A stretch of 56,247 bases of DNA, from the IMG/VR virus record IMGVR_UViG_3300049427_000022, positions 1 to 56,247 of that record; one strand, 5' to 3'. Below the pieces are notes generated by a model. The model was not told the origin of the DNA. It made no database searches and saw only the letters and a program-made list of their open reading frames with translations. The stretch is from a virus. Of the stretch, positions 13,292 through 21,913 are shown piece by piece. Each line of letters starts with the position of its first letter. Positions within the stretch are counted from its first letter, which is position 1. The position numbers and the translations under genes are program-made.

Positions 13292-16143
13292 ACCAGCGCC
13301 CCCTTATCTGCCGACGTAAGGATAGCCGCCGCTTCCTTGGCCCTTGTATGCAGGCGGTCGATAAATTGGTCTAACAGGTCGTCGGCATTGTCACCCGGCT
13401 GGGTGTGTACTTCTATCTTTCCTACCAGGCTAGCAACGTTTATATCGCCGCCTGCCTTCGCCGCCGGGGCTGCTACAGCGTTTACGCCTGTCGGGGCGAT
13501 ATTCGTTCCTGCTGCACTAAACGACGCGCCAGGGGCCATTGTAGCGCCGCTGGCAGTGGCCGTTACGTTCATACCCATGTTAGTACCCGCGAAAGCATTG
13601 CTTACAGCGTCTTGGAGGACGCCCTGCTGCTTGTTTACGCCAGTCGCTAGGGTAGTCATTACCGCGCCCCCGCTATACGTTAGCTGGGAAAGTGGCCCCT
13701 TCTTCGCGTCGGAGAATGGCAGAAATTCGCGTACCTTTTCCATAACGCCCTTAACCGCGTTTACCGGGGCCATAGCCATAGATTTAATACCGTCTACCAG
13801 CGTCGTAATGATAGCCTTACCCGAATCATAGAATAGGCTACCAAGGCCGCCGAAGAAGTCTATAATACCGTTCCAAATTCCTTCGAAGATGGTTTTTATG
13901 CCTTCCCAGGCCATTTTCCAGTCCCCAGTTAGCAGTCCCAGCGCCGTCTGTATAAGCCCGGATATAATCGCCCAGGCTATACTTATAATGCTAGTAATCG
14001 TATTCCATACGAATTTAACGACGGCCATAATTACCTGGAAGCCGCCGACTATGATACTGCCGATAGTGCTTAATGCAGCCATGATAAACGGCCCTAAAAC
14101 TGTCCAGGCTGCCATAATGATTACGAAGGCTGCTAGAATGATTTTACTTATCGCGGGCCAAATTGCCGTTACCCAGTTAAGTACTTTCGTAAAGGCCCCG
14201 ACTATTGACGTTGCTATCTGTACGACTACGGGAATTACCGCAGCTGCCAGCTGGCCTATTACTTTGTATACCAGCATGATAGCGGGCCATAAGATCGTAG
14301 TAACTGCCCAGGCTATGATACCTACCAGCATAAGTACCGTCGGCGCGATAGCCTTAAAGAAGTTATAAATGGCCGCGCCTAGTGGTAAGGCTACGGCCAT
14401 TATCGACTTAAAGGCTTTTACCGCTACGGAAAGCAGCAGCTTAACAGTCGGTATTACGTTCTGCTGTACAGCTTCCCACGTATGCAGCATCGTATTTTGT
14501 ATCATAGGCCATACACGTTTTGCTACTGCCTGGATAAGCTTAAAGCCGTTTACCAGGTCATTGACTACGCCCATTGCGATACCCGATATAGTCGGCCAGT
14601 ATTTCATAGCCTGTTGCTGAATCCAACGGAAGGCCGCGCCCAGGGCGTTTAATACCGTTAACGCTACGGCCTTGATAATCGGCCAGTATTTTATAGCCTG
14701 CTGCTGCATCCATTTGAAATGGTTAACCAGCGCAGAAAAGACCGCCAGGGCCGTAGCTTGTATCTGCGGCCAATAAGTCTTAAACAGGAATACGGCATAT
14801 TTCGCGTAGTAGGCTATGCCATGAAATACATACCAAGCAGTATCAATAATAGAATAAAGCGCCCTATTAAATCCGTCACTAAAGCCTAAATCTATCAGTT
14901 TCGAAGGGTCTGCGTTATTCCATATAGCCGCGATTGCCTGGCCGAATTTTTTAGCGAAGTTCCACATATCAATCAGCTTCTTCTTCGCGCCGTCCATACC
15001 GCCATTCATTTTTATAAATAAGCCTATAAGCAGACCGATACCTAAAATAATCCAGCCGATAGGATTCGTAAGCATGGCTGCCGATAGCAGCCGCATAGCG
15101 ATAGTCGCCGCCATTGTATAAGTCTTCATTGCAGTCATAACACCGACTACCGCGCCTATGGCAATAGCGACACCCTGTACAAAGGGCTTTATATCCTGCC
15201 AGTTCGTTTTAATGTATTGGAAGACTGGTGCGCTGGCTTTCCGGGCTGCCTTGAAAGCCCCAACGATAACCTTTTGCGCGTATGCCATTTCGTTCCCTAC
15301 AACGGCCCCAAACTGGTGTACTTTACTTATAAAGCGGTCTATGGCCCCGTTTTCCTGCAATTTGTTTAAGAATTCCAGGTAATTCGCCAGGTTCTTCTTC
15401 GCCCTATCGAAAAGCGGTTTACCTAGGTTTCGCCCTAGCGTCGCTACGAAGTCCGAAGCATTGGAAAGCATCCCTTTATAACTTGTTGCCTGCATAGCCA
15501 TACCGCCCTTAAAACGCTTTTCCATTAGGGCGAATAGCGCAGCATTGAAGGCAGTCATATCGGTTATACTGCCCTTACTATCTATCGGGTTAGTACCTAG
15601 GGCCTTCGCCTGGTCTTGTATCATGCCTTTAGTGATACCGAATTCTTTTAACCGTTCTACTTCCCCGGTCTGTGCATCGGCGACGGCTTCGACGGCTTGC
15701 ATAAGGTCTTTACCCATTACAGAAGCCATATCCCCTACGACGCCTAACGTTTTTTCAGCACTAATACCGTATGCTGCCATTTTCGTTGTAGCTTCGACTA
15801 CCTGGGGAATTTCGAAGGGGGTCTGCGCGGCAAATTTATTAGCCCAGGCCAACGTCCTAGTAGCTTCTTCCGCGCTACCCAGTACGACTGTTAACGTATT
15901 TTGGTATTGTTCCATATCAGCGTTCGAACCTATCAGCCAGTCGAAGGCTTTTTTACCTACTGCGATGCCGCCCAGGGCTACGGCCAAGGCCCCCAGCTTT
16001 CCTATCAAACCGTCGGCGCTAGTTGCAGCGCCCCGCATACTGTCCCGGAAGCTGTTTGTATTTCGGTTCGCTTCCCGTATACCCCGTGTAAAGTCGTTAT
16101 CGAAGTAGTTAAGCCGTATTCCCATAGTAAACTCGCGCGACAA
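13288..16143 (-). CDS. Tape measure protein
   Basis: 951 residues, the longest tail protein. The N-terminus (REFTMGIRLNYFDNDFTRGI) is followed by TAMP-like repeats (AQTPFEIPQVVEATTKMAAYG), then a very hydrophobic centre with several potential membrane segments and repeated W-P-x-I units (YWPIIKAVALTVLNA, YWPTISGIAMGVVND). The most likely start is TTG 16143, 8 nt after AAGGGGGG; an in-frame ATG at 16125 is the alternative. It sets tail length and probably helps form the injection channel. Confidence 0.92.
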   Translation of the reverse strand: MSREFTMGIRLNYFDNDFTRGIREANRNTNSFRDSMRGAATSADGLIGKLGALAVALGGIAVGKKAFDWLIGSNADMEQYQNTLTVVLGSAEEATRTLAWANKFAAQTPFEIPQVVEATTKMAAYGISAEKTLGVVGDMASVMGKDLMQAVEAVADAQTGEVERLKEFGITKGMIQDQAKALGTNPIDSKGSITDMTAFNAALFALMEKRFKGGMAMQATSYKGMLSNASDFVATLGRNLGKPLFDRAKKNLANYLEFLNKLQENGAIDRFISKVHQFGAVVGNEMAYAQKVIVGAFKAARKASAPVFQYIKTNWQDIKPFVQGVAIAIGAVVGVMTAMKTYTMAATIAMRLLSAAMLTNPIGWIILGIGLLIGLFIKMNGGMDGAKKKLIDMWNFAKKFGQAIAAIWNNADPSKLIDLGFSDGFNRALYSIIDTAWYVFHGIAYYAKYAVFLFKTYWPQIQATALAVFSALVNHFKWMQQQAIKYWPIIKAVALTVLNALGAAFRWIQQQAMKYWPTISGIAMGVVNDLVNGFKLIQAVAKRVWPMIQNTMLHTWEAVQQNVIPTVKLLLSVAVKAFKSIMAVALPLGAAIYNFFKAIAPTVLMLVGIIAWAVTTILWPAIMLVYKVIGQLAAAVIPVVVQIATSIVGAFTKVLNWVTAIWPAISKIILAAFVIIMAAWTVLGPFIMAALSTIGSIIVGGFQVIMAVVKFVWNTITSIISIAWAIISGLIQTALGLLTGDWKMAWEGIKTIFEGIWNGIIDFFGGLGSLFYDSGKAIITTLVDGIKSMAMAPVNAVKGVMEKVREFLPFSDAKKGPLSQLTYSGGAVMTTLATGVNKQQGVLQDAVSNAFAGTNMGMNVTATASGATMAPGASFSAAGTNIAPTGVNAVAAPAAKAGGDINVASLVGKIEVHTQPGDNADDLLDQFIDRLHTRAKEAAAILTSADKGALV

Positions 16144-16161
16144 TGTAGTACCCCCCTTCTC

Positions 16162-16796
16162 TTATTTCTTCTTAGCTGCTTTTTGTTCTTCTTTTATTTT
16201 TAGCATTGTAGCCTGGTAGATAAATTCCCTTTCGAATGGCGGTAGGGCTAATATTTCCGACGGAAACTTACCTTTGTCGTTCCATATGTAGCCCAGTAGT
16301 TTCGCTTCGCCATTCGATTTTAGGAGTTTTTTACGGCTTCCTGCGTTTCTTTCGCGGCTTTTTGTCCGAATCCGCTATCGCTCTGAATTTTTACAGCGAA
16401 GTTAATAATTTCGCCCGGCGATAGTAGAATGCTGATTGCTTCGTCGGCAGTTGTTACTGGCGGCTTACCTTCTTTTGCGTTCGCTTCTGTCAATTTGTCC
16501 AGCAGTGCCTTACTAGCAAAAGTAAAGTTGCTTCGCGTGTCTTTGTGTACAGCTGCGATTACTACACGCGCCATCATTTTATCGTCGTCAACTTCGGGTT
16601 CCATACCACCCGTTCCGTTAGGTGTCATTTTTACGCAGTCTTTTTTAATTTGCTTGTACTCTACGGAATCAATAGCCGTATACGGTACGTCGCCTAGCTT
16701 GTCTACTTCGAATTCACCTTGTTTAATTGCTGTGAGTTCCGCAGCGTCTTTGCCTAGTATGTCCTCTAAAGAAATGAATTTTTTTACGTTTGCCAT
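16162..16796 (-). CDS. Long tail-assembly chaperone made by -1 frameshift (XkdN-XkdN')
   Basis: Reading 16796 down to the slippery heptamer at 16326-16332, then shifting -1, adds 54 codons (starting LLKSNGEAKLLGYIWNDKG, ending KEEQKAAKKK) and stops at 16162-16164. The fusion is about 211 residues. The added part has no independent start and resembles the second frame of G/GT-type chaperones. It exactly fills the gap between chaperone and tape measure. Frameshift frequency cannot be judged from sequence. Confidence 0.82.
16320..16796 (-). CDS. XkdN-like tail-assembly chaperone, short form
   Basis: 158 residues (MANVKKFISLEDILGKDAAE; SNFTFASKALLDKLTEANAK). Located between the tube gene and the tape measure, as XkdN is. 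It should coat the tape measure during tail assembly. The frame-0 stop TAA (16320-16322) lies two codons after the A-AAA-AAC slippery site, which allows the longer product. Confidence 0.88.
   Translation of the reverse strand: MANVKKFISLEDILGKDAAELTAIKQGEFEVDKLGDVPYTAIDSVEYKQIKKDCVKMTPNGTGGMEPEVDDDKMMARVVIAAVHKDTRSNFTFASKALLDKLTEANAKEGKPPVTTADEAISILLSPGEIINFAVKIQSDSGFGQKAAKETQEAVKNS
16326..16332 (-). promoter_or_regulatory. -1 programmed frameshift site A-AAA-AAC
   Basis: On the minus strand the frame-0 codons are GTA AAA AAC TCC TAA, giving a perfectly phased X-XXY-YYZ heptamer immediately before the stop. The -1 frame stays open for 54 codons up to 20 bp before the tape measure start. Confidence 0.85.
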
Positions 16797-16862
16797 GTTT
16801 GTTTACCATCCTTTCGACTGTTGGAAAAATTTAAGGGGCTGGCATTTCGCCGCCCCTATTAT

Positions 16863-16886
16863 CTTTATATCTTTACTTCTTTACTA
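16863..16886. repeat. Short TCTTTACT-type repeat after the tube gene
   Basis: Two or three imperfect TCTTTACT units directly downstream of the tube stop codon. The same unit is expanded at 22363-22402 and present at 31289-31300. Confidence 0.5.
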
Positions 16887-17306
16887 CTAGATCGTTTGTA
16901 CGTAGTTAAAAGCGTCGAAGGTGAAGTCCAGCGATACTTCTACGTTACTGTCTACTGCGAAGTGCATAAGCGGCGCGCTATCGAAGCTTACGCCGCGAAG
17001 TAGTACCGCTTCCTGGCCCCGGCTTGTCGGGTCTGCCAGGACGCCCCGGAATACGAATTTAGCCGTAGGGTTATCGGCTATTTTCTTTTGTAGGCGACTG
17101 TCGATTTTAAGGAAAGTCATGCTACCGCTACCAGTACCGCCCATTACTTTATGGGTGCTTAAAAACTGGCCGGGCAGCTGAATTTCTTCTTTAGCGAATT
17201 CGACATTAGCTTCGAATTCTTGTACGGTTTGGTTTTCCTGGCCGTTTTCGTCGTACAGGCGGCCGTACTTACCGTTAATAATTTCGTTACCGTCAATGTT
17301 AGCCAT
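16887..17306 (-). CDS. XkdM-like tail tube protein
   Basis: 139 residues; GKYGRLYDENGQENQTVQEF, QLPGQFLSTHKVMGGTGSGS and a C-terminal VSLDFTFDAFNYV match the XkdM/DUF2001 inner-tube family. Follows the sheath gene by 20 bp in the usual sheath-tube-chaperone-tape measure order. Forms the rigid inner tube. Confidence 0.9.
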   Translation of the reverse strand: MANIDGNEIINGKYGRLYDENGQENQTVQEFEANVEFAKEEIQLPGQFLSTHKVMGGTGSGSMTFLKIDSRLQKKIADNPTAKFVFRGVLADPTSRGQEAVLLRGVSFDSAPLMHFAVDSNVEVSLDFTFDAFNYVQTI

Positions 17307-17326
17307 TTATATTTGCGCCCCCTCTC

Positions 17327-18742
17327 TTAAAATTTCACGCCGAATTTTTGGTAGATTTTTTCCATAGAATCGGTCGGCCAGTAGTCGGAGTAGAAAAAGG
17401 CTTCGTCGATTTTCGGGTTTTTGCTGGCTTTGTCGCCGTGGTAATCCGGGTCTTCCTTGTAGGAATAGGAAGGCTGGATAATTTCGTCACGTACTAGGCC
17501 CCGGAAGAATTCGTCTTCGATAGTCGCAGCGAACGCCTGGCGGGCTGCCGTTGTGTTCGACTTCGTTTTCTTATACTCGTCGCCGAAGGCTTCCGTAGCG
17601 CGGTTAACGTAGTCGATAGTACGGGATACGCGCATTTTACGCATTTCCAGCTTTTCGTCGCCCGTTACAGCAGAAAGGGTATTTACGCCTTCGTCGATTA
17701 CAACTTTGCCGCCCTTCATTACGAAAAGAAGCGTACCCTTTTGCTTCGCCAGGATACGGTTAGCCTTCGTAAGCTGCGTCTTCGAATTGACTGCTTTAAA
17801 TGGTGTTACCTGGTCTGTTACGCTTGTATTAAGCGGTCGGCTGCAAGCGTAAGCCGCTGCAAAGATCGCCATATCTGCCGCGTTGTAGCCGTCGCAGCCG
17901 TTACCTACGTTAACGATACCCCTGTAGTTAATGGCTACGCTTTTCGCGTTCGGCAGGGTTAGGTCGGTATCCCAGCCAGCAACGCCGCCCCGGTAAGCTT
18001 CCAGGTAAAGGCCTTCACCGCGTACGCGCTTTACCCAGGTTTCCAGTACCGCTAAGACGGCTTCGTCGGTTGTACCATCAAGCGCTACCGCGTTTGCTGT
18101 ACCGTCTGTTTCGACTTCCGTTAGGAACGCTGTATATTCGGTTACAGTCGGCGCTGCGCCATTGTTACCGCCTGCGAATACTACGCCTGCCGTATTAGAA
18201 GGCAAGTTCGTCCCCAGTACTTTTACCCGTACTACTGGGCTGGATGAGAATTTAGCCGCTAGGCCTGCTACTGTGTCGGATTCGTCACCCCATAAAACGA
18301 CGCCAGCTTCCACGATTTCTACGCGGGTAGTGCCTACCGCTACGCCTGCTTTAACGACTGCTGTAAAGGCGCGGTCAGAAGGGTAAAGGGTTTCCAGCGT
18401 CCAGGTCGTACCCGAAGCTACCGCCAGGATAGCCGTACCTTTCGCCGCAGCTGCCACCGCCAGGCGATAGCCTAGTAGGATATTCGGCTTGTACGTCGCG
18501 TCAGCGTAAGCCAGGTCGTAGACTTTGTTCGCCGTAAAGGCCGTACCGTCTGCGTTATTTGTGTCGTTAAAGTCCTTCGCCGAAGCGTAAGGCAGTAGCT
18601 GGTTAACAGGCCCCCAGTTTGCCGTAAATGGGAAAGCAGCTACGCCAATATCTGCGCTAGGCCCTTGGCTAGAAACCGCCTTTACTAGCGAATATACGCC
18701 GCTTAATTCCTGGCTTTGCCCTTCTGTGTATGTTCCTGCCAT
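17327..18742 (-). CDS. XkdK-like contractile tail sheath protein
   Basis: 471 residues. SGVYSLVKAVSSQGPSADIG at the N-terminus, GYNAADMAIFAAAYACSRPL in the middle and the C-terminal DEYKKTKSNTTAARQAFAA with FFRGLVRDEIIQPSYSYKED are typical of Gram-positive phage sheaths. This identifies the tail as contractile. Confidence 0.93.
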   Translation of the reverse strand: MAGTYTEGQSQELSGVYSLVKAVSSQGPSADIGVAAFPFTANWGPVNQLLPYASAKDFNDTNNADGTAFTANKVYDLAYADATYKPNILLGYRLAVAAAAKGTAILAVASGTTWTLETLYPSDRAFTAVVKAGVAVGTTRVEIVEAGVVLWGDESDTVAGLAAKFSSSPVVRVKVLGTNLPSNTAGVVFAGGNNGAAPTVTEYTAFLTEVETDGTANAVALDGTTDEAVLAVLETWVKRVRGEGLYLEAYRGGVAGWDTDLTLPNAKSVAINYRGIVNVGNGCDGYNAADMAIFAAAYACSRPLNTSVTDQVTPFKAVNSKTQLTKANRILAKQKGTLLFVMKGGKVVIDEGVNTLSAVTGDEKLEMRKMRVSRTIDYVNRATEAFGDEYKKTKSNTTAARQAFAATIEDEFFRGLVRDEIIQPSYSYKEDPDYHGDKASKNPKIDEAFFYSDYWPTDSMEKIYQKFGVKF

Positions 18743-18748
18743 TTCGGT

Positions 18749-18973
18749 TTATTCCCCTTTCGTTCCGTCTTCGACTGTTTTAGTCGTTACGGTCTTCGTT
18801 CTGAATTCTTCCAGGCGAGTTTCAGCTTCTTCCCTGGTAATGGGTTCGGAGACGCCGTAAAGCGCCCCGGCCATTAGTTCGAGCGAAGCGCCGAAGTGTG
18901 CCGCCCCTGCAATAAGATCGCCGGGCATAAAAACAGCAGGCGCTTCGCCCTGCTCTTTCCTACTCTGTTTCAT
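18749..18973 (-). CDS. Small conserved protein before the sheath
   Basis: 74 residues. FGASLELMAGALYG and ITREEAETRLEEFRTK follow a pattern I associate with short conserved proteins near head-tail joining genes of Bacillales prophages (G-xxx-LxAGAL...LTxEEAxxxxxxF). Role unknown. ATG 18973 is preceded by AAAGGAG. Confidence 0.65.
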   Translation of the reverse strand: MKQSRKEQGEAPAVFMPGDLIAGAAHFGASLELMAGALYGVSEPITREEAETRLEEFRTKTVTTKTVEDGTKGE

Positions 18974-18988
18974 GTTGTGGCTCCTTTC

Positions 18989-19456
18989 CTATCCTGGCGG
19001 GTTGTAGTGTGGATTCGTTACTACGGTCGTAGCAGCTGGCGGTTCTACTGGTCGGTTACGGCTGTATGTTGCTTCATATTCGACACTAAAGGGAACGTCA
19101 AGGGCTTCGCTAGTTTCGAAGCGTACCGTAACTTCTTTCAGAATGCCGATTTTAGCGCCTGTACGGTCGAATACGTCCAGTAGACCGTCGCGGTCTTCCA
19201 GGTCTAGCTGTATACGGGCCTGGTAACCCAGCAGCTGCGGTAGATCGGCAGCGAATAGCCGCCCGTATTGCCGCACCTTGTTAACGAAGACGTAGCGGCT
19301 GATATTTCTATCGCGACTCCGCTGCGGCGCTTCCCATAGGATTACGGGCCGGGCTACGGTAGGAGGGGCAGCCGATAGAAGCATACTGCTAAGCCCTGCT
19401 GTAGCTTTTACCCAGCGGGTTATGGCTTCAAGTTCGAACGTAAAATAATTTCCCAT
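18989..19456 (-). CDS. Neck / tail-terminator-like protein
   Basis: 155 residues from ATG 19456 (MGNYFTFELEAITRWVKATA), preceded by TTAGGGGGGC; the longer reading from 19663 overlaps the upstream gene out of frame. IILWEAPQ-type and beta-rich segments (ARIQLDLEDRDGLLDVFDRT), ending in a proline-rich tail. By position (after the gp10/XkdI-like protein, before the sheath) it is likely a tail terminator or neck component. Confidence 0.68.
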   Translation of the reverse strand: MGNYFTFELEAITRWVKATAGLSSMLLSAAPPTVARPVILWEAPQRSRDRNISRYVFVNKVRQYGRLFAADLPQLLGYQARIQLDLEDRDGLLDVFDRTGAKIGILKEVTVRFETSEALDVPFSVEYEATYSRNRPVEPPAATTVVTNPHYNPPG

Positions 19457-19466
19457 GCCTGCCCCC

Positions 19467-19958
19467 CTAACTAAATAGCTTTTGATACAGCCTACGGAAT
19501 TCATATTCCAAAATATCGCCCAGGTCGTCTTCCAGATCGTCCATCGCCCTTTCGAACATATGGCGGCCCGGAATAACTTTACCCGAAAGGATAATACCCC
19601 TGTGATGATGCGGCATATAGTAAAAAGTCCCGCTGCGCCATTCTCCCGGTACATACTGCCCACGTGTCATAGTCCAGCCGTCGTTAACTTGTTCCGCATA
19701 TGGTACAGCTGTACCGACGAAGACGTATCCCCTGTTTCCAGCTTGTAACTTAAATACGTTATCCGGGCCACCCATTGACATACTGCCGCGTAAGCGTCCC
19801 GTTCTTACTGGCGTATAATCGTCCAGGTGTTCCAGCGCCCGTAAGCCCGAAGAACGAAGGATACGGCTTTGAGTGTTCTTTACTTCTGTATTTTCCAGAC
19901 TTACTAGCCATTTCTGCCATTCCTTTAAGCCGCTTTGTTCAATAACGCGCCGGGCCAT
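19467..19958 (-). CDS. HK97 gp10 / XkdI-like head-tail joining protein
   Basis: 163 residues. ALEHLDDYTPVRTGRLRGSM is the classical gp10-family signature, followed by GYVFVGTAVPYAEQVNDGW and HMFERAMDDLEDDLGDI. The family acts in head-tail joining. Located between connector and terminator genes. Confidence 0.88.
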   Translation of the reverse strand: MARRVIEQSGLKEWQKWLVSLENTEVKNTQSRILRSSGLRALEHLDDYTPVRTGRLRGSMSMGGPDNVFKLQAGNRGYVFVGTAVPYAEQVNDGWTMTRGQYVPGEWRSGTFYYMPHHHRGIILSGKVIPGRHMFERAMDDLEDDLGDILEYEFRRLYQKLFS

Positions 19959-19959
19959 T

Positions 19960-20334
19960 TTAGCCGCCCAGCCATGTTACGCCGTTGTCGGCCTGGGCTG
20001 TGTTGGCAGCTTCGAAGGCTTTTTTATACGGCAGTAACATTTTATCGACGGCAGCCAGCGGGTTACTATTTGCTTTATCCCGGCTAAAGGAAGAAACCGG
20101 GGCGCTTTCGGTAATAATCCCTGTAACGCTGTCGGTCTGTGAAGTCTGCCCTTCGGCCAGGATTTCGAAGGCCGTAGAAACGATTACTTTTAGGTTATCG
20201 TCTACGTTAGGCGGTTCGCCGCCGATTACCCCAAAACAATAAGCGTTAGCGCGTCCCAGGTACTTCGTTACGTCGCCTTCTGCCATATTGTTAGGGTAGT
20301 AGGTCGGCAGTTCCGCAGCAGTAAGGAAAGCCAT
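19960..20334 (-). CDS. Head-tail connector (XkdH / gp6-like)
   Basis: 124 residues, mostly helical; LGRANAYCFGVIGGEPPNVD and LKVIVSTAFEILAEGQTSQT fit the small DNA-packaging/connector proteins encoded after the capsid. Ends one base before the joining protein starts. Confidence 0.75.
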   Translation of the reverse strand: MAFLTAAELPTYYPNNMAEGDVTKYLGRANAYCFGVIGGEPPNVDDNLKVIVSTAFEILAEGQTSQTDSVTGIITESAPVSSFSRDKANSNPLAAVDKMLLPYKKAFEAANTAQADNGVTWLGG

Positions 20335-20348
20335 ACGGTAGCCCCCTA

Positions 20349-20723
20349 TTACTTGATTAACGCAGCTGCGAAGCCTTGCGCGATTACTGCGGCAATAATT
20401 TCGGGCTTCTTCGCGTCGTATGCCATGTCTACGCCTGCTTCTTTCGCAGCTGTGTACAGCTCGTCGCGTTTGTATTGGCCGTCCAGCGCTTCCGCTTGCT
20501 TTTCGGCTTCGGTCGCTTCAAGGCCGCCCGCGTTATGGTCGGGTACTTTGGCAGCAGGTTCGATGTTCTGCGCGTGGCCCGATTTAATAAGCGAAGCCGC
20601 GCTTTTTTCGCTAATTTCGATTACTTTCCCTTTGGGAATGTCTGCCCCTGATAGGGAAACCCCCGTTGCGATTACCGTTACTTTCACCATTACAACTTCT
20701 TTTTCTGCTTCTTCTTTTGCCAT
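20349..20723 (-). CDS. Small protein with C-terminal HeH/LEM-like domain
   Basis: 124 residues. The N-half has KVTVIATGVSLSGADIPKGK, a short beta module seen in phage DUF7210-like proteins. The C-terminus (YKRDELYTAAKEAGVDMAYD then KKPEIIAAVIAQ) resembles a HeH/LEM helix-extension-helix. Encoded right after the capsid gene, so a head-completion or DNA-contact role is possible. Confidence 0.7.
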   Translation of the reverse strand: MAKEEAEKEVVMVKVTVIATGVSLSGADIPKGKVIEISEKSAASLIKSGHAQNIEPAAKVPDHNAGGLEATEAEKQAEALDGQYKRDELYTAAKEAGVDMAYDAKKPEIIAAVIAQGFAAALIK

Positions 20724-20801
20724 GTTCGTTTACTCCCTTCAAATGTTTCTATTTTTAAGAAATACCCCGGCTATCCAGCAGGGGTATTCAATATTTTGCT
20801 A

Positions 20802-21815
20802 TTACAGCAGTACCGTAGTTTGGAAGATAAGGTTCGGGTTCGTGATTTTCGGGAACGAAGAAGCGACGACGTTAATTACCGAGCGCGTCGGCATTTTAAG
20901 GTCGATCGTTTCCGCGAAAATACCCGGTTTCATTTGGTTTTCAATCGTCGGCCCCATAAGCTGGTTTCCGATTTCGGCGCTTTCGCGAAGGAATACGCCT
21001 TTTTTCGGGTTAAGCAGGCGGGTAGTCGTGCGCGCGCCAGTATTAAGGTCGCGGTACGTTACGCTGCCGTCGAATGCTTCGATAGGCGGCATGTTGCGGC
21101 CACGAAGGAAGGTATTCACTTCGTCCAGGGTCAGCAGCTTGTCGGAATAGCCCGTAATGGCTTTACGCGTCGCCAGGTCGTTAAGGATTTTGCCCACGAC
21201 TTGCGTAGACGTCATGTAAACGTCGGGCGCTACGCCGTTAAGGTCTAGGTACAGCTGTACCCAGGCTTCGTATTCCGTAATGATCGTCGGGTTAACGTCG
21301 TCCCATTTTACAGCGGCTACTTTCTTATTCGATGCGGGTACGCCGAAGTCGGTAGTAAGGATAATGCCGTCTTTGTTGTACGTCATTACGCCTTCGCCTG
21401 CTGCCTGCCATCCCATCCATTCGATACGGGCGTCAATATTGTCTTTAATCTGCGCTGCCTTGCCCAGCAGCTGCGTTTCGGCCAGCTGGCGCTTCGTTGG
21501 GTCGCTGCCCTTGTCCATAAGCGCGCCCAGTTCTTCCTTAGTTACCAGGTATCCCTGTGCAATATCCGCGATTTCACCCGATACCTTTTTCATAGGGTCA
21601 CGGTCAGTTAAAGGCACTTCGCCCAGGCCGCTTACCAGGTTCGCCATATCAGCCTGGCGCGTTACGTAGGAATCGTAGAATTTCGTATCGAAAGTATCCT
21701 GGCGTGGCAAGAAGCGGCCCATTACGTACGGCTTCTTCTTGATAGGAATTGCTTGAATGAATTTGGTGAAAAGCGGATTACTGAATTTTTCGCTATATTG
21801 AGCTAAACCTGCCAT
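20802..21815 (-). CDS. Major capsid protein (phage capsid E family)
   Basis: 337 residues from ATG 21815 (MAGLAQYSEKFSNPLFTKF), preceded by AGGGGGAAT; the longer start at 21854 lacks support. YVMGRFLPRQDTFDTKFYDS, KAAQIKDNIDARIEWMGWQA and DVYMTSTQVVGKIL follow the capsid E (lambda gpE-type) pattern. Follows the decoration and scaffold genes in the expected order. Confidence 0.9.
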   Translation of the reverse strand: MAGLAQYSEKFSNPLFTKFIQAIPIKKKPYVMGRFLPRQDTFDTKFYDSYVTRQADMANLVSGLGEVPLTDRDPMKKVSGEIADIAQGYLVTKEELGALMDKGSDPTKRQLAETQLLGKAAQIKDNIDARIEWMGWQAAGEGVMTYNKDGIILTTDFGVPASNKKVAAVKWDDVNPTIITEYEAWVQLYLDLNGVAPDVYMTSTQVVGKILNDLATRKAITGYSDKLLTLDEVNTFLRGRNMPPIEAFDGSVTYRDLNTGARTTTRLLNPKKGVFLRESAEIGNQLMGPTIENQMKPGIFAETIDLKMPTRSVINVVASSFPKITNPNLIFQTTVLL

Positions 21816-21854
21816 TTGCGTATTCCCCCTGTGGGTGTTTTTTGTGAATAACAA

Positions 21855-21882
21855 AAAGACGGCAGGATTTTCAGCCGTCTTT
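21855..21882 (-). terminator. Hairpin terminator between decoration and capsid genes
   Basis: A 9-bp perfect stem, AAAGACGGC (21855-21863) with GCCGTCTTT (21874-21882); on the minus strand it runs into TTTTTG. It probably reduces read-through and lies against a repressor site. Confidence 0.75.
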
Positions 21883-21896
21883 ATCTACAGATAACG
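21879..21896. promoter_or_regulatory. Putative repressor site inside the late operon (21879)
   Basis: CTTTATCTACAGATAACG, 14 of 18 to the operator consensus, with the central palindrome TTATCTACAGATAA almost perfect. It overlaps the foot of the terminator hairpin between two structural genes. No promoter is evident, so a stoperator-like block of transcription is the likeliest role. Confidence 0.6.
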
Positions 21897-21913
21897 GTAT
21901 GCTTAAAAAAATT

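Noticed and set aside
14369-16108. Long plus-strand open frames opposite the tape measure, capsid and terminase genes
   Set aside because: They are mirror frames of strongly supported minus-strand genes and lack ribosome sites.
16141-16160. GGGGGGTACT before the tape measure as a third copy of the E1/E2 element
   Set aside because: It is the ribosome site of the tape measure gene; no pairing arm or AT block is present.
20802-21854. Longer N-terminal starts for the capsid, scaffold, SbcD-like and neck genes
   Set aside because: The extra residues lie in upstream gaps or overlap other genes, and the downstream ATG has a clear ribosome site in each case.
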